DNA from: Canna indica
Lineage: Eukaryota; Streptophyta; Magnoliopsida; Zingiberales; Cannaceae
DNA: 64,000 nucleotides
Direction of reading: 5' to 3'
NCBI GenBank assembly: GCA_034359265.1
Contig: CP136898.1
Location: forward strand, 36,293,501-36,357,500
Of the stretch, positions 9,401 to 24,400 are shown in pieces; position 1 is the first letter of the stretch, and each line of letters opens with the position of its first letter. The position numbers and the translations under genes are program-made. Below the pieces are notes generated by a model, which made no database searches, had not been told where the DNA came from, and worked only from the letters and a program-made list of their open reading frames with translations.

Positions 9401-12400
9401 CTGTTAAATAACCATAATGATTCAGTACTTTAATCCATATACACTAGGAATCAAATGAATTGAAGTGCCAAGTACACTCCTATATAAAAAGATTGCTAGA
9501 CCTCTTCAATGCGTTGCTTGAGTTGGAAAAAGCTGTCTTTGGAGAAAGCTCGAAAAGTGCCACCAATGGAAACTGAATCAGGAATCACATTGAATGCACC
9601 ACCTCCTTGAAACTTTGCAACTGTTACTACCTGCAATAAAGAAGGTCTCATAAAACCATTTGTTCTCATAGGCACAGCTTGCTAGTAACATATTAGGACA
9701 AATAATGCGAGGGTAAAAGCAAGGAGTGTGTGAATGCTGCTAATATTTATGTATATACCAATGCAATGCTTCTAGCTATTTCTTTTTCCCATAAAACTTC
9801 TTTGTTTCTTTTTATATAGAAAAAAAGAATCTATATCCAAAAACTAGAAGGGTGTCATGACCAGCATCCGAAAAGCTACACTGAAGCAGCGAGTACTCTA
9901 GAAAAATGATAAGATAAAAAACCTCAGTGTCCTAAATGTTTTTGGTCCACTATATGAATCTTATTATGACAATGTGTTGCAGAGTGTGATATCATTAGTA
10001 AAACTAAAAGCAATCACATTTTTCCTATATGACCCTCTACCTCTCTAATATCATAGTCCTCATTGATTAAACCTGTCTATGAAGGATATTGTATCATCAT
10101 AAAACAATTTTGCTAAGTTTAATATTATTGGGTTTGCACCGAACTGATTGGAAAACAATTGATATTCTATCTTTTGTAAGTCTCTAATTGCCAACATAAA
10201 GATAAAGAATGGTCAATCTTATAACTGTGCTAGAAAAGTTTCTCTTTAATATAAGGGAAGGGTTAGTGTGTGCAAGAAAAAAGAGGCAGAAAGCTCAATA
10301 TGTAAATAAATAAGTGGGATTAGAAGGCCTGGGGGTTAGGAACGTTCTTGTTCTTCACTGCAGTGGAAATGACGTCATTTCCCATTAGTATTATCTAACA
10401 AAATGCCCAAATACCCCATCATTTGTGATACTTTAATATCAAGGTGATAGAGGACAAACTACAACGAACTCAAGGATGATCATGCTGGTTGAGAAGGATC
10501 GACGCATGTGCCAAAAAGGTACCAATGCACTCTTTGTTGAGTTATGCCAGAGGTGCAGCACATGGATAGTCAATAAGGCTATTATTAGAAGTCTTGAAGC
10601 CATTACATTTATCCAATTTAAACTATATGGTAAATAAAAACCCAAGTTTTATGCCAGTGGTAGCATGTTCTTTTCTCTTCAAAGCACTTCTCTCATTTTC
10701 TTTTCCACTTTATTCTTTGGTTCTTTTTAGCATCAGGGCTCTAACATGGACCCTGCCCAAACCTTGCTAAGATAAAACAAAAAGTTTTTGTGGACCAAGA
10801 TTGTCTTGAGCAGCTTTCTTGGTATAAAATATAGGGCAAAACAGCCAAAACTTACCTGTGAATCCAAAGGATCAGCTTCTCGTGAAACAAGATGCTGCAA
10901 GCTCACAATCACATTAGATGCAGCCAAAATGGGATCAATTGTGTGCTGAGGGATGGCAGCGTGACCTCCCTTTCCACTAATAACTGCCTCAAAGAACCCA
11001 CTCCCAGCCATTATAGGACCTGCCCTGGATTCCACAACACCAATAGGTGTATCTGTAGCTATATGAAACCCAAAAATAGCATCAACATTTTCAACAACCC
11101 CAGCTTCTATCATTTTCTTTGCCCCACCACCTCCTTCTTCAGCAGGTTGGAAAACGAGGACAACTGTTCCCTATTGCAACAACAACCATGGTTAGAACAT
11201 TAAGCATATGTACCTAGAAATAATCAAGTTTTAAATCGTAATGACTAGAAAACAACACTATCCAGGCAGCAAGTACAGTAGAAACACAGAAGAAATGGAG
11301 GGTGCTCTAGTGAGGTCTTGAAGATGCCACTTATGGAAGAATGTGTGCTATAACCAAAAATTAGAGGTAGATTTACAATGATGATTTATGGAGTCAGACA
11401 GCAAGACTAAAAAAGTTCAAACAACCAGTAAACAAGGTTAAAGGAGAAACTTCAGGTTGAAAGCATGGAAGACATCCACTCATTTTGGATAGTTCTCTAC
11501 AGTAGAAAAGATGGACCAGTGATAAACTTCTCCTCAAAAGTGTCAAATCTCAAAACTCACACAATGACATTGTATTAAGAGATGGATAGTCATTAAAAGG
11601 CATACCTTGACCTAGAAATGTGATTAGCAAGGTTTATCCACGTGACAAAGTTGACCCAAAGTTACAGCCAACTTTAACATCGGAAGATAATAATAAGTAG
11701 GGAAAATCATACTTTTGATCCTTACAGTTCAAAATTTTTGGTTTTAGTCCCCAAACTTTATTTCCATTTAGGATTTGATCCCTACAGTCACATGAGGCCT
11801 AAATGGAGCTGACGTGGATAACAGATGCTGACTGAACATTGTTGACGTGGACCTACAAGGACCAACTTTGTAAACTTTGGGGACTAAAACCAAAATTTTG
11901 TAAACTATGAGGACTAAAACCAGAATTCAAGTAAACTATAGAGACGAAAATTATTATTTTTTGTTAAAAGAATATAAAAAATCACAAGATATTTTTAAAT
12001 TTATTTATAAATAATTATAATATTTAAAAATATTAAAATTGAGTACACTACAATCATTTACGTTAATTTGGATAGATTTAAACCGACGTCGTCATTAGGC
12101 GTCGATTTTTATTCGTTAATTACCCTTATTTAGCGTGAATTCCGCAGTGGTTGTAGAGTTTGAAAACCTGCTCTCCAGATCGGCTCATCTCTTCAATGAT
12201 CACATTCTCACCTCCATTTTGATCCTAAATTTGGCACATTCAAAGCGGTTTAAATTAGATTTCGAACGTCAAAAAAGTGTTGATTTTCACTCTAATAAAT
12301 GTCGATTTCTTATGCATTTGTTGTAGTGGCAACACCATAATACAATGTTATTGCTATGATTTCGTGGGCATTGTTAAGGGATATTCAGAGATACAGAACA

Positions 12401-15400
12401 TACTGCAAAATATTAATATGTTCTCTGTTCAATTAATTAATGTGTTCAATGCAAGAATACGAAATCAGATGTTTGTCTCTTAAATAGAAGGGATAACGTA
12501 CATTTTGGTCCCTCAAATATAGTCAGTTTTCAGAGTGGTCCCTCAAAGAAAAAACAAGTCAAAATGATCCCTCTAAAACATGACTCGGGCAAAATCATCC
12601 TTGACTTGGGTAAAATAGCCGAGTTTTGATACTTGTTGACATTCATTATTGCCTGAGTCTGGGACTATTTTGCCCGAGTCATATTTTAGAGACAATATAT
12701 TTTTTACTAATATATTTTATAGGCTATTTTGGCCAAGTCAGAAATTATTTTGCCCGAGTCAAGTTTTAGAGGGATCACTTTGACCGATTTTTTCTTTGAG
12801 GGACCATTGTATATGTTATCCCTAAATAAAAAATAAATTAATCTTGCAAATATTAAACTAATCTTCTAAATACATAAACATGTCATTGCACTTTTCAAAA
12901 TAAAATACAAAATAAATCACCTTAATCCGTAAAAAGTTTGCTCAATTTTAATATTTTTAAATATTATAATTATTTATAAATAAATTTAAAAAATATCCCA
13001 TGATTTTTCATATTTATTAGGAAAAATAATTACTTGAATTTTGGTTTTAATCCCTATAGTTTACAAAATTTTGGTTTTAGTCATCATAGTTTACAAAATT
13101 TTGATTTTAGTCCCCATAGTTTACAAAGTTGGTCTCTACAGGCTCCACGTCAGCAATGTCCAGTCAACACTTGTTATCCACGTCAGCTCTGTTTATGCCT
13201 CACGTGACGGTAGGGACCAAATCCTAAACGAAAATAAAGTGTAGAGACTAAAATCAAAATTTTGAAACTATGGGAACTAAAATCAAAATTGGAGCAAACT
13301 GTGAGGACCAAAAGTATGATTTTCCCTAAGTACGTCTGAAAATTGCATAGTTAAAGTAGAACAGCTCTTTGTACTACCAATCTAGACCTAAAACAAATCA
13401 GAAAAACCTCATGTATGAGTATGGACTGGACTAACTCTTTGAGGCCCAGTCGGACCAGGCGCGCCACACTCATGAACTCGGGATTCGACATCAATGAGTA
13501 TACCATCTTAGGGATAAACATCGACCCATTCAGGGCATATCCCCGCGAGATTCTGGGAGACATCATCGCGAACACTCTGACCTACCTCATAAAACAATTA
13601 CGACACACATCAGGTATACTCTTGATTCCAATTCCATACCATCTAAGATTTACTCTCACTTGAGCGTCGAAGTGTCTATATCACCACCGCAGCCGCGCTA
13701 GACCAAGGAAATGCGGAGGCTTGCAGCAACCCCGACCTCAGGTGTGAACATTTGGCGTCCACCGTGGGACAAGTAAACCTTACCTGCCCCGCCATGGTAA
13801 GAAAGTCGGAGCCAAGCGAACACTGCCGCCAACATGCAGCAACCTAGAGCAATGTTCCCCCACTACCTAAAGACGCTAACACGGCGAGGAGTTACGCTCT
13901 GGTGCCCACCGACTCAAAGAGGAGCTGTGACGCCTGATCGTTGACCTCTAGGCAACAGAACTAGAGGTTGTCAGTCCAGGTCGACGCGCTAACGCATTCT
14001 AAAGAGCAACATCCGACCAAGCGTGAGACATGCCGCTCGGAGCATGAAGAGGATAGCCACCACAAGAGAATTGGGAGACCAATCTCTCTTTAAATACGAG
14101 ATATCCCACACGCAACACCAAAAAGAAGGAACCACGGCCACAGAAGTCGTCCTCCCACCACCGTCGACTTAGAACCGTTCGCGGAACACATTATGGCAGT
14201 CCTTCTGCCCTACAACTTCAAAGTGCCAACTACTCTCAAACCGTACGATGGCACGGGTGATCCGACCAACCATCTGACGATGTTCAGATCGATGATGCTT
14301 CTCAACGGTGCAACCAACTCCATCTTGTGCCAGATTTTCCCCTTCCTGGAGAAAGCCGCCACGTTCTCCACCCTCCGCGTAAGGGTCTGTACACACCTTC
14401 TAGGAACTCTCTCCAAAGCGTTCATCAACCAATTCTCCTCGTCTCGGATCTATTCCAACATCGAGGACTCCCTCCACTACATCAAGCAGAGGCAGAATGA
14501 GCCACTAAAGGAATATCTGAAGAGATTAAATGTTGTGGCTATGGAAATCCCTAACCTCGACCCTTACGTCGAGCTGTATTCTATCAAGCACGGCCTGAAA
14601 CCCGGATAATTCGCAGACCAGATAACTTTGTCCAAGCCAAGAACTATAGTCGAGTTCCGGGAACGAGCAGTATGCTACATGGAGATGGAAGAGCTTAGAG
14701 AGGCCACAAAGGCCGATAGGCAGATCGGCAAAGATAGCGTCGAAGACAAGAACGCAAAGAAGCTTGGTAATAAGGGGGAAGAATGAGATCACCGCGAGTG
14801 GGACAACAACAAAAGAGAGAGAGGTCGCCCTCCCGACCTAGCCCTAGATATTGTGAATATATCCCGCTAAACCCTAAGAGGGACACCATTCTCCAAGGGA
14901 CAACTTAAAACTGCTCATGTATCACAACAATGTCGAGAAAGCAGAAAATCCCGCCTAATGCCCACAAAAGTAAGAAGTGTGAGTTCCATTGCACTTACGA
15001 GCATACCACTGAAGAGTATGTGATACTCAAAGACCAGATCGAGCGCTTGATATGGGAAGGCCACCCGACCGCTACATCAACCATAAGAGAAGCCGTAGCT
15101 GGGACCAGGAGGACTACGGCTCCAAACGCCGAAGTCGGAGAAAAATGCCATCTTCGAGGGACACCAGGGGCAACCGAGATGGCAGCAGAACTAACCAGCC
15201 AAGTAGTGAAATTCGCGGAGTCATCGACCATATAGCTGGAGGATTCGAGGGAGGAGGGGAGATGAGCTCGGCCAAAAAGAGGTCGCTCCGAGCCATCATG
15301 GCAATCGACAACACGACCCGTCCACAGAGGCCTTGCGTTAGAACCTCGGTAATATCGTTCTATGTATCTGATTTCCAGGTAATTGATAAAAATTTGCACG

Positions 15401-18400
15401 ACCCTATCGTCATTTCGTAATCGCTAGCAACTTCATTGTCAAGAAAGTCCTAGTAGACCAGAGAAGATCAGCCGACAACCTCTTCTACTCAACGTTCACA
15501 AAGATCCAGCTGAGTGAAGTCTCACTCCATCCCTACAACAGAGATCTTGTCGGGTTGTCGAGAGAGCGAGTCAATATCCGAGGCTATGTATGGTTGAGGA
15601 AGACGTTCAACTCCCCGCCGAAGACTAAATCAACAGATGTGCAATATCTGGTCATCGACTGCCCCAACACTTACCACGTGATCTGGGGAGACCCTCCTTA
15701 AACAACTTGGGAGTCATTGTATCCATTCCCCACCTTGCGCTTTAATTCCCTAGTCCACGCCAACCAGAAAGAAGCCTGGATGTGCTACAACGAATGCTTA
15801 AAGCAAAAACCAATCGAACCGGAAGAGGCGCCGCCTAAAACTTCATCTCAACCCATGATTTAAACCCAGGAGGAGACATCCAAGAGCGGCCCTAGCCCGC
15901 CAACGACCTAGAACTTCTACAAATCGGGGCATCCCCCAAGCAGGTGACATTCATCGGAGCTCGCCTATTGGCCAAGCTCAAAACTCAACTTGGCACTATG
16001 CTCAGAAACAATGCCGACCTATTTACATGGACGCCCGCCGACATGTCATGGATAGACCCTAAAGTCATCTGCCACAAGCTTGCCATTGACCCTCGAGTCA
16101 AACCCGTGTTGCAAAAGAAGAGAAAGTTTGGAGACAAGCGTCAGCAAGAGACCAGGAAGCTATTCAAAGCAAGTTTCATCAGAGAGAACATATTCACCAC
16201 ATAGCTTGCAAATGTCGTGATGGTCAAGAAAAGTTTTGGGAAATTGCGGATGTGTATAGACTTCACCGACCTAAACAAAGCTTACCCAAAGAACTCTTAC
16301 TCGCTTCCAAGCATAGACAAGTTGTCGATGGTTCCTCAGGGTACCATCTGAGAGATCATATTCACACATAGTTTGCGAACGTCGTGATGGTCAAGAAAAA
16401 GTTCTGGGAAATTGCAGATGTGTGTAGACTTTAGTGATCTAAACAAAGCCTGCCCAAAGAACTCTTACTCGCTTCCAAGCATAGACAAGCTTGTCGATGA
16501 TTCCTCGGTGTACCAGTACCAAAGTTTCATGGATGCATACTCAAGCTACAACCATATCCGAATGCACATTGAAGACGAAGAGAAAATAGTCGTTATTACG
16601 AACTACGAAGCACGTAAACTTCTGCTATAACGTGATCCCTTTTGGACTGAGGAACACAGGTACCACATACCAGTGAGCGCCTCATGAATAAAATTTTCGA
16701 ACATGACGATAACAACCTCCATCTTGCGCAGCACATCTATCCTTCTCAGCCCTGGGTGGGGTCCTGCCTTAAGCTTCCCGCATGCTCTACTAGACCCCGA
16801 GTGTGGTCCTCGGCATCGAAGCTATTACCATCGGCCTCAATGCACTTAAAGACTTCCTCAACCTCAGCGCTCCACTAATTCTCCTCGGCCCTATATGTGG
16901 TATCCGGCTCCAAATTTGATCGGCTCGCTCTAAATGAGCACGACACTAGGTGCGGTCCTGCCTTACGCTCCCCGCAAACTCGGCATGACCCCAAGCGCAG
17001 TCCTTGGGCCCTAAATGCGGCCATCAGCTTTAAATAAGATCGGCTCATTCTAAATGAGCACGACCCCAAGCGCGGTCCTGTCTGATGCTCCCCGCGAGCT
17101 CGGCTTGATCCCAAGTGCTATCCTCGGCCCTAAATGTGGCCTCCGACTCTAAATCAGAAAAGCTCGCTCTAAATGAGCTCGACCCAAACGCGATTCTACC
17201 TTACACGCAAGCTCGGTTTGACCCCAAGCGCGGTCTTCGGCCCCAACGCTATTACTTCCTGCCTTGGTGCCAAGGCACCCTTGAAGATCTCAACGACCCC
17301 AAGCGCGGTCCTACCTTACGCTCCCCTCGATTTCGGTTTGACCCCAAGAGCGGTCTTTAGTCCCAGCACCATTACTTCTGACCTCAGCGCCCTCGAGCTC
17401 GGTTTGACCCCAAGAGCGGTCTTTAGTCCCAGCACCATTACTTCTGACCTCAGCGCCCTTGAAGACCTCAACGACCCCTAGTGTGATCCTCAGTCCTGAC
17501 GCCATTACTTCTGACCCCAACGCCCTTAAAGACCTCAACGACCCCAAGCGCGGTCCTGCCTTACGCTCCCCGCGAGCTCGACTTAAACCCAAGCGCGGTC
17601 CTCGGCCCCAGTGCCATAACTTACGGCCTCAACGCCCCTATTCGCGACCTCAACACCTTCACTTACTACTATGGACTCGAACGACTTCAAGGGAGATTGA
17701 ATTTGAAGGACCATCAGCCATATGAGCAATTACCAAATAGGTAACCTCGGTCCTAAACCTACCTTTGACAGGGTTTTGATCTCAACCTGAAGGTAGTCCA
17801 CAACCTTAACGATCGCCGACTAGCTGGCGTCGACCCAAGCAATTGTTGGCCAGATAGCGTCGGTTGAGGCAAAGCTGCCCTAAGCGCCACACTCGGCTCT
17901 AAAGACTCCAACTACATAATGTCGGCATCTCTCGAACAATCAGCCAACAACGAGCAAAACCTCAATAAGAGCATGCAAAAGCATCAAGAGAGAAGCATCA
18001 TAGAAAAATAAATATGCATTCACAAGCCCGAAAGGGGTAAATATACATTCACAAGCCCGCCGGGGGTAGATATACATTTACAAGCCCGTAAGGGGCGAAC
18101 ATACACAAGCCAGCAAGGGATAATTATTCGAAAGAAGACATTCCATCATTACAACAAATTTCTCTAGCCTACCACTTCTGATGCCATTGACGGCAAGGGG
18201 TTGAAACTCAACCAAGTAATCAGTAGGGTTACTTTATCCTCCTTACATTGAACTCTGGTTGACAAAATAGGGAGGATCAAATTGCTGAGCCACGAGAGTA
18301 TGTGGGCAGGCCCCAAAGTTCTGACTTCCATAAGCAAGGCAAGCATCTGGCATCCTCCTCACCACCTCTCCTCACCACCTAACTCGGAGCAAACCCACAA

Positions 18401-21400
18401 CAATCTATTGGTTGCAGAACTACGTACAGCTCTCTCTTAGTAGACCTAGCCCAATTCATCATCTTTATAAGCCCCGTGAAGCTCAACCAGGTAACCAGTA
18501 GGGTTATTTTATCCCCCTTACATTGTTTTACCTGACCGAGTTGACCAAGAATTGTGGTTGACAAAATGGGGAGGATCAAATTGCTGAGCCACGAGAGTAT
18601 GTGGGCAGGCCCCAAAGTTCCGACTTCCAGAAGCAAGGCAAGCACTATGCATCCTCCTCACCACTTGACTAGGGCGAACGCATAATCTATTAGTTGCAGA
18701 ACTTCGCAGGGCTCTCTTGGTCGCCTATTGTTGACCTCGCCCATTTCATCTTCTTCATAAGCCCCATGATGCGAATCCACGGCGATCCTTGATCTACTTA
18801 CTGCCAACTCAAGCTTGACGTCCTTCATCCCCATCAAACCGACGATGCAAGAAACCTAGACAAACAAAAGATGAGTCTACATCCACTCAAGGCCGGTCTT
18901 AGCAAAAGACAAGGTCAGAAAAACTCACCAAAGATGGCCGGGGGCTGACACGATGATGAACGAAACAGCGAGATCAACGGCAAGGATCCTCGGAGCAAGA
19001 ACCGAAGGAATGAAAATTCGCAGTACTCCTCATTCCATGCTAGAACTTAAGATGCAATGAAAAAGGAGAGGGAATGGGTTTCAAAAGACCCGAGAGAACA
19101 CCTCACATCTAACTGTCACGGACAGATCTTATTGGGCACCCGAACGTCCATGCGGCTCCCTTGCCCCCACAAGGGATACGCCTTGCATAGGATCGTTGTG
19201 CCAATGTTGATAGTCGTCGGCTCCAAAATCGCTTGCCCACAAGCCTCGCTACGCTTGAACGCAAAAACTATTTTGGCCGACCGATCATTTGTATGAGCAA
19301 GAGAACAATGCTTGAGAAAATGCTTGAACTAGAGTTTGATGCTCGGGGGCAATACACCTAAGGTGTCTACCCCCCTTTGGCCACCCAAGGGGTTCCCAAA
19401 AGCACGAGTAGCATGACAAAATTTCCTATTGTCGCATACCCCACCGACCATGCCACAACTAGTAAACGAGAGGGCGTTTCCAAGCCATGCGCAAGAGCGG
19501 TGGGCGATGCGCAAGCGTTTTACAATGCATATTTACATGGATGATTACAATGCAATATTTACAATGCACGCTAGGGACCGTTATGACATGTATAGAACTT
19601 GACAAACCCGAGGATCCCTAACATTCTCCCCCACTTAACAAAGTCGACGCCCTAGACGACCTGTTCTTGAATGTGTTGGTGAGTCTTCTTCGTGTCGCAA
19701 TGTCTTGAATGTGTTGATGAGGTCTTCTTCGTGTCGCAACGTGCTCTCCTTCTCCCAACTAGCTTCGGAGGTAGGAAGTTCTTTCCACTTGACGAGGTAT
19801 TCCCGCTCTTTTATGTCGATAGAAAAGTTTCACTATGCGGTCCATCAAAATCTCCTTCGGTTGACGTCGAACAACGCTGGTTGTAGTTGGTGGATGGGTC
19901 GGAATGTTTCATTCTTCGTCATGCAGATCATCATGGTAGGACTTCAAGTTGGAGGTGCACCTTGAACCATGCAGGCAATTGAAGTTGGTAGGCCACCAAC
20001 CCTACTCGTTTGATGATGGGGAAGGACCATTCATACTTGCGTACGAGGCCCTTATGCACTTTGCATTGAAAACTCCAAGAGATTTGTGTGAAGTCTCACG
20101 AGTATTTGGTTTCCGACCTTGAATTCTCGAGGCCTCCTTCCTTCATCAATCCACTTCTTCATTTTTCGGGCTACTGATTCTAAGTAGGCTTGAGCAATGT
20201 CCTGGTTTTGTTGTCATTCCTTGGTCATTTGATATGCAGTTGGACTTATCGTCCCAATAAAATTTCAAAGGGACTTTTGTTGGTTGCAGAGCTCCTCTAC
20301 AAGTTGTAGGAGAACTAGGTTACATCCAGCAGCTTCGTCCAGCCACAGAGTGTCAGAGGTATTGTTCGAGGAGTGTATTTATCCATTTTGTAAATAGAAC
20401 ATCTTTGTCCAAAATCTACCGAGGAATCGTCGATCTCGATCGCTGATAATGTTCCTTGCGACGCCTCAATGATTCACGACATTCTGCCTCACTCGCTTTG
20501 TAGTGTTGTGGCATATTTGGATAAACGATCGACTACCACCAGAATGGATTCGACCTCCCCCACTTTAGATAGGCTCGATATGAAATCAAGGGAAATGCTC
20601 TCCCATGACCGCTCGAGTATCGGCAAGGGTAAGAGGAGGCCAACAGATTTCTGCCTCTCGACCTTGTCTTGCTGGCAAATTAGGCAGGTCTTCACATACT
20701 CCTCAACATCTTCCGCTGTCTTCGATCAGTAGGATGCTCTCTCCAGTCAGGCCAAGGTTTAGTGTACGCCAGGGTGGCTTGCCCAAAGGGTATCATGGCA
20801 CTCTTTCAGCAAGTCCTTGCGCAAGCCATCTGCCCTAGGCACGTACAGTCGATTTCCCTTGGTGAAAATGAGCCCGTTGTGGACCCAAAATCTCCTTGTC
20901 TTCCCATCCTTGATAAGCTTGAAGAGTGCCTATGCCTGAGTCAGTAAGCTCATGCTCATCTTTTCGCGGAAGTTTGATTGTCCTTGGCTCATGCTACTCC
21001 CCGCTTCTCCTTGAAGCATTGCAACCCGTTAAACCTTGCGGCTCAAAGCATCCGCCACAACGTTGGAGCGACCCGACTTGTACTCCAACGTCATGTCAAA
21101 CTCAGCTAAAAAGTCCTGCCATCGAGCTTGCTTTGAGGAGAGCTTCTTCCGAGTTTGGAAGTAACTTACCGTTATTTTGTCAATATCGTCCAAGTACACC
21201 ACGACGAACTTGTCTAAGTGCTCGTGGAACAATTGGTTGAAGGTTGTTGGAGCATTTGTGAGACCGAATGGCATCACTAAGAATTCAAAAGCTCTGTATC
21301 GGGTTACATAAGTGGTCTTTCATTCGTCGCCCTCTGCAATCTACACTTGTTAGTAGCCACTGATCTAAGGTCCAATTTCGAGAAGACCTTGCTTGGCCCA

Positions 21401-24400
21401 GTTGGTCAAACAAGTCCATGATGAGAGGAATGGAGTACTTGGTTTTCATTGTCACTTTATTCAAGGCCCAATAGTCCCCGTAAAGGCGAAGACTCCCGTT
21501 CTTCTAGAAGAGCACCGGGGCTCCAAAAGGAGCTTACAAGCTACGAATCAATCCCCGCAAATTAGCTCTAGTTGCTTTCAGAGTTCTGCCAGCTCTAGCG
21601 ATTGCATTCAGTATGGCAGTCGATAAGATAGCTTGGTTCCCATTTCCAGTTCAATTATGTGATCCACCCCCTTCTTGGCGGTAATGTCTTAGGTAGCTCA
21701 GGTGGCATCACCCTCGAACTCCTTCTGCTCCAAGGTCCGACTGTAGATCACGATATCGTCCAAGTACACCACGACAAACTTGTCTTAGTGCTCGTAGAAC
21801 AATTGGTTGAAGGTTATTAAAGCATTTGTGAGACCGAATGGCATCTTTCCTTCATCACCCTCTGCAATCCGCACTTGCCAGTGGCCTAATCTCAGGTCCA
21901 ATTTCGAGAGGTAAACTTTGCTTGGCCCAGTTGGTCGAACAGGTCCATGATGGGAGGAATGGCGTACTTGTTATTCACTGTCACTTTGTTCAAGGCCTAA
22001 TAGTCCACGCAAAGGCGAAGACTCCCGTCCTTCTAGAACAGCACCGGGTCTCCGAAAGGAGCTTTCGACCTATGAATCAATCCACCGCTAATTAGCTCGC
22101 CGAGTTGCTTTCGAAGTTTTGCCAGCTCTGGCGATGGCATTCTGTATAACAGTCGATAAGGGGGATTGGTTCCCGATTCCAGTTCGATCCTATGATCCAC
22201 CCCCCCTTCTTGGTGGTAATGTCTTAGGTAGCTTAGGTGGCATCACGCCCTTGAACTCCTTGAGTACCCCAAGCCATTACAGTGGGTTAGCGCTCTGCCC
22301 TATTGAATTGGTCTTCTAACTTCAGTGCAACCACCATTGAGGGCTCACCTCGTAGAATTCCTTACTTTACTTGCATGGCGGAGAGAAACTTGTGATCCCT
22401 TGGTGCCAAGCGCACTACCGAGACAACGCAGGGTATCAAGGGCATTGACACTTCCTTTACACTCTTTATGAACGGCATACCTAGAATGAATTGGTAATCA
22501 TCGAAGGGCCGTACCATGAGGTTGGTCTGCCCCTTCCACTTCCCAACCTTCAATGGTATTACCCCTCCAACTCCATATGAAATTTCAGGACCTTTGCTTG
22601 AACATGAGGTCAAGGAAATAAATGAATGGATCGACGACATCAAGTGGCAATGGGGGGATTACGGATGCAGTTTGATGTGCAATAGTTGGACCGGACCAAC
22701 CCGAATGAGCATCATCAACTTCCTCATCTATTGCAACAGGAGGATTATCTATCACAAGTCGGTGAACGCGTCCGATGAAGTCCATACCGCTCTCTACATC
22801 TCGAAACTGATAAAGGAGGTGATCGAGGCGAATGGACCCCAGAACTTTGTTCAAATTATAACCAACGGAGCCAATTTCAAAAGGGCAGGTGAGATAATTG
22901 AACTAGATTATTCTCACATATGTTGGACTTCATGTGCAGCCCATTGTATAGACCTAATGATGAAAGATATCGGTGATATACCGATGGTGAAGACGAATGT
23001 AAAGAAGGCGCAACAAATTACGCGCTTCATATACAACCACACATGGGTACACGCCCTTATGAAAAAATTTACATAAGGTATTTTTTTAAAAATAATTTAT
23101 AGTATTTATTTATTAATTAGTTTATGTGATAATTACTAATAATAATTCCATATTTTAGGTGAAATTCTTCGACCGGGAGCGACTCCTTTTGCAACCAATT
23201 TCATCGCATTAGGGTCGCTCCAACAACGTAAGGCGGGCCTTCGATCAATGTATACAAGTGAGGAATGATCTACATCAAGATATGCCAGAACTAATGATGG
23301 AAAGCAAACCGAGAAGTACAACCTCAACACGCGCTTCTGGGATTGCGTTGCGGAGATAGTCGTCGCCGTGAACCATTGTATAAGGTTCTACGATAGGTGG
23401 ATATGGAAAAGACGCCTCAAATGGGTCATATCTACCACTACATCCACCAAGCACAAGAAGAAATCAAGAGGGTTATGATTTCTCCAACCAAGTATAAACC
23501 TTTCATCGACATTATCTCCCAGAGGTGGAAGGATCAAATGGGTCGTGACATACACATCGCGGGTAATTTTTTATTTAATTTTCTGAAATTTATTTAATTT
23601 TAATTCATTATGCTAAATTACTTATTAGATTTATAATTTTTTGTAGCGTATTATTTAAATCCCGCATATCAGTATCGATATGATCTTGGAACGACAGATA
23701 GTTTGTTATATCCGTTTCGCAAGGTCATACAACGAATGACGACATCAATCAATCAAGCGGCACAAGCTCTAAATGAATCAAAATATTTCCGAGATTCAAG
23801 TGGCACTTTCGGAGATCCATTTGCAATATCGTGCCGAGATTCTATGGATCCAGGTAGATATAATTTTTTTTCAATTTATTTATTAATGATAAAATTGGTA
23901 ATCTCGTTAGTCGTTACTAATATCAATTTTAAATCTATTGCAGTCAGAAAATATTTCCGAGATTCAAGCGGCACTTTCGGAGATCCATTTGCAATATCGT
24001 GTTGAGATTCTATGGATCCAGGTAGATATAATTTTTTTTCAATTTATTTATTAATAATAAAATTGGTAATCTCGTTAGTTGTTACTAATATCAATTTTAA
24101 ATCTATTGCGGTTGAATGGTGGTTGCAATTTGGAACCGAAGCTCCAACTCTTCGGAAGATTGCAACACGTATCCCCTCGCAAACCACATCATCAAGTGGA
24201 TGCGAGAGAAATTGGTCGACCTTCTCCTTGATTCATACCAAGCCGCGCAACCGGCTTTCATATGCCCGATTAGAGAAGCTAGTATACCTTCATTACAACA
24301 TGCGGCTTCAAATGCGGACATAGAAAACGAAGATATTCAACATGTAGATCCATTCGATGTCGAGTTCGTCCAAGGCGATACGGACCCGATAATTGATTGG

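Noticed and set aside
10892..11203. Plus-strand open frame over exon 3
   Set aside because: Antisense shadow of the hydrolase exon.
17173..17725. Several overlapping open frames
   Set aside because: Produced by the GC-rich tandem array in both strands.
18015..18125. CRISPR-like regular repeats
   Set aside because: Only about four imperfect units with no unique spacers, in a plant retrotransposon.
22516..22566. Met start and first residues in front of the hAT domain
   Set aside because: These codons are antisense gypsy protease sequence; the hAT homology starts at about 22567.
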